Source of the DNA: Rubrolithibacter danxiaensis
GTDB lineage: Bacteria; Bacteroidota; Bacteroidia; Sphingobacteriales; Sphingobacteriaceae
NCBI RefSeq assembly: GCF_047272945.1
Contig: NZ_JBKOPS010000008.1
Location: 62,001 to 126,000, forward strand
Reading direction: 5' to 3'
DNA length: 64,000 bases
Under the pieces are notes generated by a model that saw only the letters and a list, made by a program, of their open reading frames with translations, was not told where the DNA came from and searched no databases. A program made the position numbers and the translations under genes. Every line of letters starts with the position of its first letter. Positions within the stretch are counted from its first letter, which is position 1. Shown piece after piece: positions 42,088 through 52,000 of the stretch.

Positions 42088-45000
42088 TTAATATTCTAAA
42101 ACCTGAACATAATCGTCATTTTTCACAATAACTATCTTATTCTTTCCAGATTTGCTTTTTATCTGAATCATTCCACGCACATCTCCTGGCACGTAGAACC
42201 CGCTTTCGTCAGCTTTGCTAAATTCACCTGTTCCATTCCCTTTCAGGAATAAGCCATGCCCTGCATCATTCTTACCCAATTGTACACGGTATGGATAAAA
42301 ATTGCCAGAAAGCAACAGGTCATTTTTTCCATCCTTATCAAAATCGTCCCACAGTACCACAAATACGGTTGAAAATTGTGCTTCAACGGGCAAATGCTTA
42401 ATCTGAAAGGCACCCTTTCCATCATTCAGAAGTATAGATGAAGCGAGCTCACGACAATAAAGCTTCGCTGATTTTTCTAATTGTTCTTTACTAAATAGTT
42501 CGTCGATTGTTATATCCGCATAATCAGCATATTTTACAAAGCGCTTCCGCATCTGCACAATCTGATCAAGCAATTCATCACGAGAGGCAGAAGGATAATT
42601 TTTACCTTGTATATAATAAGACATCACAGGATCAAGGGCTCCGTCGTTATTAAAGTCGGAAGCGTAAATTGTTACAGGCATATCCGGCGAAGCTTTGAAC
42701 TGATTATTCAAGCCCCAATTACCCGCAATAAAATCCATTTTACCGTCGCTATTTACATCCGCAGGTATTATTGCAGACCATAAGCCTTCCGTATTTTTCA
42801 GTCCTGCACTTTCAGAAATATCAGTTAGCTTTCCCTTTAAATTTTTAAATATTCGAATCGGCATCCAGTGACCGGCGATAATTAATTCGGGATAACCATC
42901 TGCGTCTATATCCTGCCAGCAGGCGCTGCTTACCATACCGGGATTGACCAAGCCGTCGGAAAGATCAGAAGTGATATCTGTGAATTTTACAGCACCGTTT
43001 ATCAGATCATTTCTCAGCAGCCAGCTTCTTGAAGATAATGGAAATGAACCGGGAAGTCCCATTCCTCCCACAAAAATATCCTCATCTCCATCTTTATCAA
43101 AGTCTGCCACAGCAACAGCCTGCTTACTGCTCAACATCTGCGGCAGTGCGTTTTCAGCTTTAGTAAATTGTCCTGTTCCATCTCCAAGATATAAGCGATC
43201 CTGATATTCGGGAGCGCCGTTATCATATTCATTACCTCCGCTTACTATCCATAAATCGAGATTGCCGTCTTTATTAGAGTCGAAAAAAACAGCATTTACA
43301 TCTTCAGCAGCTGCATCCTTTTCCCAGGGCTGCACTGGTGCCGGCTCAAAACGTCCGTCTGATTTTCCCAAAAACAGTTTACCCGATTGCTCAATTGCTC
43401 CTCCCACAAAAACATCTTCAAATCCATCCTTATTTACATCTGCTTTTGCCAGTGCCGGACCCATTTTTGATAACTGGTACGGCATTAAAGGCTCCCCTTT
43501 AAAATCAATAAACTGATTTTCAGTATGCTTAAACGAAATGTCTGACTGCCGGCTTACATCTGTAAAAAGAGGTGGAGGCACAATGGTCGAACTGGCTGTT
43601 TCATGTGCATCTGCTTGTTTAAGAGTAAGAAGCTGGTTTGCCTTCAGGTTATGGAGATGTGTCTCCTTACCATCCGGCCAGATAACTCGAACTGATTTGA
43701 TTGTAGCTGATTTTCCAAGGCCGAAGAGCAGTACAGGATCAACACTTGACTGATAACCCCTGACTCCATATTTCTCCTGATATTGTGTAACTGAATCGGT
43801 TTCTATATATACCTTGGCACCCAGTGCGGAAGTGTTCATTCCTTTACCTATAAGCTGGATGCGTATATATCCAGAATTTAATAGCTCTGCATTATTACGG
43901 TATATCATTACCGGCTCGTTAATATTATTCACAATAAGATCCAGGTCACCGTCATTATCCAGATCTGCGTAAGCGCTGCTGTTAGAAACAGAAGGTGCAT
44001 CTATACCCCAGGAAGTACTCCTATCTGTAAAAGTAAGATTGTGGTTGTTTTGAAAAATATAATTGTGGAGCTTGTTAGAAGGCATTTTTTTTACCAGATC
44101 GTACGTTTTAAATACGACAGTACCCGATTTCAAAGCGTCCTTCTGTGCATTTGCTACCGTATATTTAAGAAAATCCATATCGGTAAAGTCTCGCAGATAG
44201 CCATTGGAAACAAACAAATCTTTCCAGCCGTCATTGTCAAAATCGGCAAGCAGAGCTGACCAGCTCCAATCGGTATTAGAAATACCTGCAAGCTGCCCGA
44301 TCTCGCTGAAATGAAGAGTTCCGTCGGGGCCTGCGCCTGAGTTTAACTGTAACATATTCCGCATTTGCTGATGATAATATCCGCTGTCCACCAACAAATG
44401 GTACATATCATATTCATCCGGCCCTCTGAGCATCTTTTGGCGGTGATTATCCTCGGGAAGCATATCGAGGGTGATAACATCCGACAAACCATCGTTATTA
44501 TAATCGGCAATGTCTGCTCCCATCGCGTATTTCGAAATATGCCCCATTGCATTTCGAATGCTTTCTTTAAAAGACCCATCTTTATTATTGATGTAAAGAT
44601 AGTCCTGCTCAGAATAATCGCTGGTAGTATATATATCGGGCCATCCGTCTTTATTTAAATCACTGATAGTTACACTTAAACCAAAATTCAAGGGGTTATT
44701 AACAATACCGGCTTCCGTTGTAACCTCTTGAAAAGTACAAATACCATTTTTTACATCATTACGAAACAACCTGTTGCCAAATTCTTTACTAAAAGTAGCC
44801 CGTATTTTGCGGGTATTTAACAGGGGATTGTACGTATGATTAGAATGATTAAGAAGGAACATATCAAGGTCCCCATCGCGGTCGTAATCAAAAAAAGCAG
44901 CCTGAGTTGACTGAGTTCCCGGAGCGTCAAGTCCATATTCTTTTGCCATTTCCTTAAATACAGGATGCCCGTCCTTTACTCCCTGGTGAATAAATAATTC

Positions 45001-45435
45001 GTTACTAAGTTTGGATGCAGGATATTTCCCTGAGTGGCAAACGTATATATCGGGTAATCCATCACCGTTTACATCTGCAATACTTACCCCTGTTGCCCAG
45101 GTTCCATTTCCTTTTACATTGGCTTTGACGGTAATATCTTCAAACTTAAAGCCGCCTTTATTTATATATAACTTATAAGATGTGGTATTTGCTGAAAAAA
45201 ACAGATCGTTTAAACCGTCATTATTGAAATCGGCTACTCCCACCCCATTTCCGTTATACAAGTATTCATAATTCATTACATGTAAGCTGTCGTTCTCTAT
45301 CAGCCTATTTTCAAAGTCGATATGAGTATCTTTAGCGGGAACAAGTGAAAACAGCGTCTGCGCTTCTGATTGTAAATTTGTAAGCAGCAGTATAGTAAAG
45401 AACAGTATAAACACCTCAGGTTTTTTTCTATTCAT
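42088..45435 (-). CDS. Large FG-GAP/VCBS repeat protein with ASPIC/UnbV domain
   Basis: An exported protein of about 1115 residues, from the ATG at 45435 (the longer frame begins at TTG 45450). After the signal peptide come many integrin-type FG-GAP calcium loops: VGVADFNNDGLNDLFF, IADVNGDGLPDIYV, FFDYDRDGDLDMFLL, ISDLNKDGWPDIY, ADIADYNNDGLSDVI, and later DVNKDGFEDVFVG. An ASPIC/UnbV segment occurs near residue 540-610 (SALGAKVYIE, GVRGYQSSVDPVLLFGLG, SVRVIWPDGKETH). Beta-propellers of this type bind ligands or scaffolds at the surface. In many Bacteroidota they neighbour SusC/SusD genes. Function unproved. Confidence 0.88.
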   Translation of the reverse strand: MNRKKPEVFILFFTILLLTNLQSEAQTLFSLVPAKDTHIDFENRLIENDSLHVMNYEYLYNGNGVGVADFNNDGLNDLFFSANTTSYKLYINKGGFKFEDITVKANVKGNGTWATGVSIADVNGDGLPDIYVCHSGKYPASKLSNELFIHQGVKDGHPVFKEMAKEYGLDAPGTQSTQAAFFDYDRDGDLDMFLLNHSNHTYNPLLNTRKIRATFSKEFGNRLFRNDVKNGICTFQEVTTEAGIVNNPLNFGLSVTISDLNKDGWPDIYTTSDYSEQDYLYINNKDGSFKESIRNAMGHISKYAMGADIADYNNDGLSDVITLDMLPEDNHRQKMLRGPDEYDMYHLLVDSGYYHQQMRNMLQLNSGAGPDGTLHFSEIGQLAGISNTDWSWSALLADFDNDGWKDLFVSNGYLRDFTDMDFLKYTVANAQKDALKSGTVVFKTYDLVKKMPSNKLHNYIFQNNHNLTFTDRSTSWGIDAPSVSNSSAYADLDNDGDLDLIVNNINEPVMIYRNNAELLNSGYIRIQLIGKGMNTSALGAKVYIETDSVTQYQEKYGVRGYQSSVDPVLLFGLGKSATIKSVRVIWPDGKETHLHNLKANQLLTLKQADAHETASSTIVPPPLFTDVSRQSDISFKHTENQFIDFKGEPLMPYQLSKMGPALAKADVNKDGFEDVFVGGAIEQSGKLFLGKSDGRFEPAPVQPWEKDAAAEDVNAVFFDSNKDGNLDLWIVSGGNEYDNGAPEYQDRLYLGDGTGQFTKAENALPQMLSSKQAVAVADFDKDGDEDIFVGGMGLPGSFPLSSRSWLLRNDLINGAVKFTDITSDLSDGLVNPGMVSSACWQDIDADGYPELIIAGHWMPIRIFKNLKGKLTDISESAGLKNTEGLWSAIIPADVNSDGKMDFIAGNWGLNNQFKASPDMPVTIYASDFNNDGALDPVMSYYIQGKNYPSASRDELLDQIVQMRKRFVKYADYADITIDELFSKEQLEKSAKLYCRELASSILLNDGKGAFQIKHLPVEAQFSTVFVVLWDDFDKDGKNDLLLSGNFYPYRVQLGKNDAGHGLFLKGNGTGEFSKADESGFYVPGDVRGMIQIKSKSGKNKIVIVKNDDYVQVLEY

Positions 45436-45442
45436 AACAGGA

Positions 45443-46759
45443 TCAATCAAGTTCTATATTCTCATCCCCCTCTTTATAAGGCATAAAGATCATAATCATG
45501 GTCATCATCTCGTCGGTCGATTTCATATCGTTGCTGGAGAAAACCATTTGGGGAGGATTATGTGGATTATTGGGGTTATCGCTGGTATTATCGTAAGTTC
45601 CTTCAATAGTTAGTACAGAGCCTTTTGGAATTTTCACGAGCTTTTTAAACTTATAAATTTCCTGCCACCGGAAATCCCATGAAGGAATGTGAATCAGTTT
45701 AATAGTATCCCCTGCCGGAGTTACCGCATAAGATTTAAATTCTTTGCCCAACAAATGCATATGAGGCCATATATACATGAGCGACTGATCCTGTGGGGTG
45801 GTAATTTTTAATTGAAACTTAGAAACAGAATCGGGCATTATGATAAAATCAGGTGTTATTTGCTTTTCTCCAATCCCTGCTGATCCTAAACTGATGACAT
45901 TTACTTTTCGTGTAACAGGCTTATTTTTATAAAAAATATTTACACCTGATATTTCTTCAAAATCTTTACCTACCGGTGCATAATGAATGGTTAGCAGCAA
46001 TACGCCCCGTTGTGGAAGAACCCACCCGAAGTCTTTAGGATAAGATTCATAGCTTGTACCAGGAATCCATCCGCCGTAATAAGTCATCTGCCTCTTATAT
46101 GGTAAATATTGCCTGTACTGCGAGCGATCTTCATCTGTAAGATTAATATGATCAACTGTGTTGTGTATATCAATTGATTTATCGGGTACCGGGTAAAACC
46201 CAAAATTTGCGTGATGAATGATCTTTTTTTCGTTACTGATAAACTCAATAGCTTCAATAGGTACTTCACCTGCCAGCTCAAACGGAATTTTAAATACAAC
46301 AAAACGTTCCTGATTGTCGCCCTTTACTAAAAAAGGTTTAGTGGTTTTAAGCACTAAGTCTGGCTTGCGAGAATATTGTGTCCCGGGAATATAATTACTT
46401 AAAATTTTATCTTCATCCTTTCCTCCCGGTCCTTTTGGCATTTTCGCATCTACCCATTTCGCAATTTTGTTCACCTGATCCGGAGTCAGAGACCTGTCGT
46501 TTTGATAGGAATTATAATGATTATCAGGCTTCCAGGGAGGCATATAACCACTTTGAGTAACCTTTTTAATAAAAGAAGCCCTTTTAGCCACATCTTCATA
46601 TGTTATAAGCGAAAAGGGAGCAGCTTCTCCCCGACGGTGGCACGGGGTACATTTAGTGTGTATAATTGGTGCAATATCTTTAGTGAACGTAACTTTTTGC
46701 GCATAGCAAAATTTGAATATTCCTACAAGGGCGCAACAAAAAAATACAACTTTCTTCAT
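45443..46759 (-). CDS. c-type cytochrome fused to type II copper (PHM/DBM-like) monooxygenase
   Basis: An exported protein of 438 residues from ATG 46759, which directly follows the redoxin stop (an earlier ATG at 46771 would overlap it). The mature N-terminus VTFTKDIAPIIHTKCTPCH has a heme c site (CTPCH, 37-41) and Met in YMPPWKP as likely axial ligand. The rest matches copper type II ascorbate-dependent monooxygenases: CuH ligands H182-H183 (KIIHHANFGFY) and H259 (LTIHYAP), CuM ligands H333 and H335 (WPHMHLLG), and Met418 (STDEMMT), all six present. Family enzymes hydroxylate C-H bonds. Here the heme may feed electrons to copper in place of ascorbate. Confidence 0.9.
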   Translation of the reverse strand: MKKVVFFCCALVGIFKFCYAQKVTFTKDIAPIIHTKCTPCHRRGEAAPFSLITYEDVAKRASFIKKVTQSGYMPPWKPDNHYNSYQNDRSLTPDQVNKIAKWVDAKMPKGPGGKDEDKILSNYIPGTQYSRKPDLVLKTTKPFLVKGDNQERFVVFKIPFELAGEVPIEAIEFISNEKKIIHHANFGFYPVPDKSIDIHNTVDHINLTDEDRSQYRQYLPYKRQMTYYGGWIPGTSYESYPKDFGWVLPQRGVLLLTIHYAPVGKDFEEISGVNIFYKNKPVTRKVNVISLGSAGIGEKQITPDFIIMPDSVSKFQLKITTPQDQSLMYIWPHMHLLGKEFKSYAVTPAGDTIKLIHIPSWDFRWQEIYKFKKLVKIPKGSVLTIEGTYDNTSDNPNNPHNPPQMVFSSNDMKSTDEMMTMIMIFMPYKEGDENIELD

Positions 46760-46760
46760 T

Positions 46761-47333
46761 TCAAATATCATTAATTAAACAGCCTATCGGTTTTGTACTT
46801 TTTGTTTCTATTGGTTCCTTATTTAGAAATTGCTTAATAGCAGTTTTCAGATAGTGTTCTGTTACCACCTGCCTCTGCTTACCTAATGAAAATGCCCAAT
46901 TATCGATAAGACCCGTATAAAGTAAATTTCCGGCTGTATTGATTAAAATTGCCTGTGGAGTTGTAGTAGCGTGAAGGTAGCTTGTTAATTTTTTAGAAGG
47001 ATCTGAAAGTAATTCAAATCCGGCATTGTAGTCTTTCTGGTAAGTCTTGATTGCTTCCAGGCTGGTTTTCCCGGGAAAGATCCCATAAAAACGGATTTCA
47101 GGAAAATCTGATTTAAGGGTATTTAATACTCTGGCATAGTTCTTACATAAAGGACAATCGGTAGAAAGAAAAACAAATACCGTAGGTTTGTCTGTTACTA
47201 ACTTCTTTTGTTTGCCTGATAAGGTTAGCAGAGTTACTGAACTAATTTTTTTTACAGAATAAACTGTTAATGGCTGTGCTGTTAATGTCAAACTCATCAT
47301 AACAAGCACACAGAGAAACGTAATACACTTCAT
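46761..47333 (-). CDS. Redoxin/thioredoxin-like exported protein
   Basis: A 190-residue protein from ATG 47333, with a signal peptide (FLCVLVMMSLTLTAQ). Thioredoxin fold with the redox pair Cys60-Pro-Leu-Cys63 (STDCPLCKNY), the cis-Pro region ATTTPQAILINTAG and a C-terminal TKPIGCLI. In related proteins of other phyla this C-terminal Gly-Cys segment is followed in the same chain by a CxxCH/copper monooxygenase; here the two are separate genes, the stop 1 base before the next ATG. It heads the four-gene operon. Confidence 0.88.
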   Translation of the reverse strand: MKCITFLCVLVMMSLTLTAQPLTVYSVKKISSVTLLTLSGKQKKLVTDKPTVFVFLSTDCPLCKNYARVLNTLKSDFPEIRFYGIFPGKTSLEAIKTYQKDYNAGFELLSDPSKKLTSYLHATTTPQAILINTAGNLLYTGLIDNWAFSLGKQRQVVTEHYLKTAIKQFLNKEPIETKSTKPIGCLINDI

Positions 47334-47360
47334 ATTCACCTCACAAATAAACACTGTAAA

Positions 47361-47398
47361 TTAGTGAAAAACCCCGTAATTACGGGGTTTTTCACTAA
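47361..47398. terminator. 38-nt perfect palindrome between SusD and the redox operon
   Basis: Arms 47361-47379 and 47380-47398 are exact reverse complements with no loop bases, with core ACCCCGTAATTACGGGGT and A/T flanks. It sits 37 bases past the SusD stop and just before the redoxin start, consistent with a strong bidirectional terminator, or a cruciform/operator. It separates the SusCD operon from the redox operon. Confidence 0.7.
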
Positions 47399-47434
47399 AA
47401 GTTTCCGATTACTATTTAACCTGAACAGTATAAA

Positions 47435-49015
47435 TTATTTCTTATCCCACCATACACGGCCAAACGCATCATTAGGACCTTGTCCGAAATCAGGGTTTTT
47501 AGCCATATCTTCGTACGCTGCTTTTTGATTTTCGTAATTCATGTCGGTAGGTACGCCCAATGTAAGAGGAGCCCTTCTCGGAATTTCGACTGCAACATTG
47601 TTTGACTTCAAAACTGCTAATTGCAGAACGGTATTGTTGTTTGGCATTCCGGTTCTTTTGTATAAAGCCCAGGCCTCATTAGGGTTTTTGTAATAGTCAA
47701 TATAAGCTTGTGAAGCAATCTGATTTAGTGCTTTAGCAGCATCAAACTTAACTGCCGCCTGATTTAAATAAGCGTCAATTTCAGATTGGTCTACTTTAAC
47801 ATAGCCTTCAACTTGAGCAGCAGCAGCCTTTTTGTCGTAAAATTGAATAGATGCAGTTACACCATTAGTGTACCAGGTTGAGGCATTATCAGCAGTAAGA
47901 CCTTGCACAGCAGCTTCTGCACGCATAAAGCAATAATCTGCGTAAGTAATCAGTGGGAAGAAGTTAATTCCGGTACCGCTATTTTCTGCAGCAGAGAATA
48001 AACGGGGCTGAATATTTGATAATAATCCCGGTGTGTCATACAATGCAGCATTTGCAGGATCCTTTGCAGCGTCAGGACTTGTAAAGCTTCCAACATAATC
48101 ACCATTAACGTTTTTAGTATAAAATAAACGGATACGAGGGTCGCTATTTGCATTCATGAAATCTACAGTAGGTTTTGGAGCTCTTAAATCAATTGGACTC
48201 CAGTTACTTCCGGCTGCAGCAAAAGTATAGTTTGCTTCAAATACCCATGAATCATCAATTGAATTCATTGAACCTGCGGCATCTGCCGCTACTTCAGCAG
48301 CAATTGACTGAGCTTTTGCCTTGTCTTGTTTCATCCAGCGAAGGGCAATGCGTAAGCGCAGTGCATTAGCTGCTTTTATCCATTTAGAAGCATCGCCGTT
48401 AAAGAAAAGATCTTTATTTACCAGCGAAACCTGAGCAACAGCAGGGGCTGCTTTTAAGGCCGTTACAGCATCTTTAAGCTGCTGATCAATAGTTGTAAAC
48501 AGAGTTAACTGATCGTCGTACTTAGGAGTAAGTGTTCCTCCGTAACGGGCCTGAAATGCTTCGCTGTAAGGAATGCTTCCGTTTATATCAGAAACATAGA
48601 ACGCATAGTATCCCATAAAAATATCAGTTATACTACGTAGCTGTGCTCGTTTTGCCTGCTCTTCTGCCGGTAACTGATCTATCAGATGGGTTACATCTGC
48701 CAAACGGGGACCTACCCTTCCATAATATACTTTTCCATACCGTGTATTGAAATTACTTACATCGCGGGTAAAGTTATTGGTATTACCATTAGTAGGAGTA
48801 AGTTGTTGCATCCACGGCATAATACGGCGGTAATTGTCATAGTACCACTCAAAGTCATCCTGCATGCCGCTGGCTGCCGAGAAAAACTGATCTTCAGGAG
48901 AAATAGTATATAAAACAGACGGGTCTGCGTTTATATCCACAAAATCCTGCTTTTTACATGATATTAGTGCAATGCATAACACTGCCACACATAATCTTTT
49001 ATAAATTGAAAACAT
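47435..49015 (-). CDS. SusD/RagB family nutrient-binding outer-membrane lipoprotein
   Basis: A 526-residue surface lipoprotein, lipobox at LISC (Cys20). Marked by SusD-like features: KKQDFVDINADPS after the Cys, TPR-like helices AADAAGSMNSIDDSWV, a SusD-type core YADYCFMRAEAAVQG and NPNEAWALYKRTGMP, with conserved EIPRRAPL near the end. It belongs to the SusD-like_2 type often found with TonB-dependent receptors for glycans. It forms the lid of the adjacent SusC channel. It lies 32 bases downstream of susC and is followed by a strong terminator. Confidence 0.93.
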   Translation of the reverse strand: MFSIYKRLCVAVLCIALISCKKQDFVDINADPSVLYTISPEDQFFSAASGMQDDFEWYYDNYRRIMPWMQQLTPTNGNTNNFTRDVSNFNTRYGKVYYGRVGPRLADVTHLIDQLPAEEQAKRAQLRSITDIFMGYYAFYVSDINGSIPYSEAFQARYGGTLTPKYDDQLTLFTTIDQQLKDAVTALKAAPAVAQVSLVNKDLFFNGDASKWIKAANALRLRIALRWMKQDKAKAQSIAAEVAADAAGSMNSIDDSWVFEANYTFAAAGSNWSPIDLRAPKPTVDFMNANSDPRIRLFYTKNVNGDYVGSFTSPDAAKDPANAALYDTPGLLSNIQPRLFSAAENSGTGINFFPLITYADYCFMRAEAAVQGLTADNASTWYTNGVTASIQFYDKKAAAAQVEGYVKVDQSEIDAYLNQAAVKFDAAKALNQIASQAYIDYYKNPNEAWALYKRTGMPNNNTVLQLAVLKSNNVAVEIPRRAPLTLGVPTDMNYENQKAAYEDMAKNPDFGQGPNDAFGRVWWDKK

Positions 49016-49047
49016 GATGTTGTCTTTTTAAATTAGTTCTTAATTAA

Positions 49048-52000
49048 TTAGAATTTTGCATTGATACCAAAACCGATACTTCTTACATAAGGCCAGCCTC
49101 CGTACTCTGCAAATCCTGCCTGACGGTTTGTAAATATCCCTTCAGGATTGATTCCGTCTTTAGTAGTGTTATACAGATATCCCAGGTTTCTTCCTGTCGC
49201 CGTCAGGCTCAGATTGCTAACGCCTATCTTAGAACTGAATTTTACAGGAACACGGTAATTAACCGAAACCTCTCTTACTGCAACCCAGCTATTTTCAAAT
49301 ACTGAGTACTCACGAATTCCGGTTCCCCACTGAGTTAAATCGTCATAGTACTGATAAGCTGGTTTTGGCTTAACATACCCCTTTTCAACTGCCTCGGCAT
49401 AGCTCATTCCGCCAAGGTCTATAGTCTGGTTGTTTACGTCTACTGTTATACCATCCTGGAATACTCCGTCAGGAATAATTCCGTCAAATTGAGTAACTCC
49501 GTTGTCATCAACGTATTCTACTCCTCCGTGCTCTTTATCTCTTCCGAAAAGTGAAGATTGCAAACTTCCGTTAGCACCGCCATACTGATGAGTAGCAGAA
49601 GCCATTAAACCACCAATTTTTGCGTCAAGTTGAATACCTACAGTGAAATCTTTGTAGCGGAAGGAATTGATATTGCTTACTAAAAAATTCTCCATCATAG
49701 TTCCCAATTCTTTGGTAGATCCGTCATAAGCTGCATTCCGCAGGTAAGTATAACCCCATCCACCACTTGGCAAACCGATAACTTTCTTTCCGTTACTTGG
49801 GCTGGCAACAGGGTTTCCGGCAGCATCGCGTTTTTGGTATGAAGCAAAGCCGTAACCGGTTACAATAGTTCCGTAATCTTTTCCTACCTGAGCAACTGCT
49901 CTAACATCATTACCAAAAGCGAGTTCCAAATCTTTAGAGGTAATACCTTCTGCAAGTTCTAGTATCTTGTTTCTGTTACGAGAGAAATTGAAGCTTGAGC
50001 TCCATTCAAAGTTTTTGCTCTTTACCGGAACAGTATTTAATAATATCTCAATCCCCTGATTCTGAATATTTCCTGCATTTACAATCCGGCTGCTTGCTCC
50101 AGATTCTATAGGTACAGGTAATTCCAATATCTGATTAGTTGTATTTTTCTTATAGTAAGTAAAATCAAGATCGATACGGTTATTCAGGAAGCGAAGGTTT
50201 GTACCGATTTCAAATTCTTTAGATAATTCAGGTTTGATATTAAAGTTACCTAAAGTTCCATTTACATAGCTATATATAGGATAAGTACCTCCAGGAGCAT
50301 CAAATGTTCCTAACTGAGAATAGAACCCTGTTCTGTTCAGGTAAAAAGGATCTGTATCTCTACCTGCATAACCATAACTTACCCTAAGTTTACCTGAAGT
50401 TAATGGCTGCCATTTAAACATATCCATTTCAGTAAACGTCCATGCTAAACCTGCAGAAGGGTAGAAATAATTGTAAGTACCTGCACCGTTTGCATAAGTA
50501 AGAGCTGATGACCAGTCGTTTCTTGCGCTGAAGTTAAATGTTAACATGTTTTTGTAAGTAATATCTCCAAAAGCATATAATGCATCCAATCTTTTTTCAG
50601 GTAAACTTCTGGCTTCGCCCTGAATACCTTCTTTACCGTTTGAAATAACAAACTGACCAGGAATATTTAATCCTCCTTTTGTAATTGCACGGTTGTATTT
50701 ACCTCCCAGATCACGATTCGTTTCTCCCCCCGCACTTAAACTCAACTCCAAATCTTTGCTCAGGTTACGGCTTCCGTTTAACAATAACTGAATACGGCTT
50801 TGTTTAGAATTGATTTGTGAAAACCAGTAATTACCGCCGGCAAAATTAACATCCCTTCCAAGTTCTTTATACTCCTGCTCGGTATTAACAAGGTTGATAT
50901 TGCTTCTTAACAGGGCATTTAGCCATGGTGTAATAGTTGCTGTCAGATCAACGTTAGCCCTGAAATTGTTCTCTCTTTGAGTATTATCTATCTGGTAAAT
51001 ATTCCACAAAAAGTTTGAAATATTGTAAGGATCTTTCTGAGACACATTATTAGTTGTTCTGCCACCCAGTTCCGTGTCTATATAATGATTTTTCCAGTAA
51101 TCAATATCCATCGTCCGTGGACGGTAATATGTAAGACGGAACAATGGATTATCTGAACCACCCTGACTTGCCGGATTATCTATGTTATTATCAACATAAA
51201 CAATACTTGCATCTAAGTTCAGAAATTTCGATACTTTCTGGGTTGCCCTTAAACTGAAGTTATTTCTTTTTAAGGAGTTCTCAGGCATTATACTATTGTT
51301 GTATAGGTTAGAGTAAGAAAAACGGAACGTTGTATTCTCACTTCCACCTTCAAGAGCAACGTTCGTATTGATGTATCTTCCGGTTTGGAAGAAATCCAAA
51401 GGCTTGTTAGCTTTCCACTCAACCATTCTTCCGTCGATATCCTGAACCATGTGTCCGTCAATCTTCGGCCCGAATGAATAAAACTGACCATTGTCTTTAT
51501 CGACCATGTCTACTCCCTGTGCATTCTTCTGCCATGTTGTAGATATTCCTCCCCCGAATTCGTCCTGCAGATCGTATAATTTATAAGCATCATCAAAAGA
51601 GGATGTGTGCGATAAAGAAACACCTAAACCTTTACGTGCCACTCCTTTTTTTGTTGTAATCAAAATAACACCATTCAACGCATCAGAACCGTATAATGCA
51701 GTTGCCGGAGCTCCTTTAAGCACACTGATGCTTTCATAGTCATCCGGATTCAGGTCTTTCATAATGTTACCGAAATCCTGGTTACCACCCCATGAATCGG
51801 CACCGGTTGTTCCTGGCTTAATTAATACTCCGTCGATAACAAACAGAGGTTGTGTGCTGGAACTTCCGGAAGTACTGATGGAAGAATTACCACGAATACG
51901 GATTCTTGAACTGGATTGAGGGCCACTCGCACCCTGGTTAATCATCACCCCAGCTACTTTACCCTGCAGTGAATTAACAATATTAGCGTTATTTGCCCTT

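Noticed and set aside
44041..44658. Plus-strand ORFs within the FG-GAP gene
   Set aside because: Antisense shadows of the repeat-coding strand; the FG-GAP frame explains the region.
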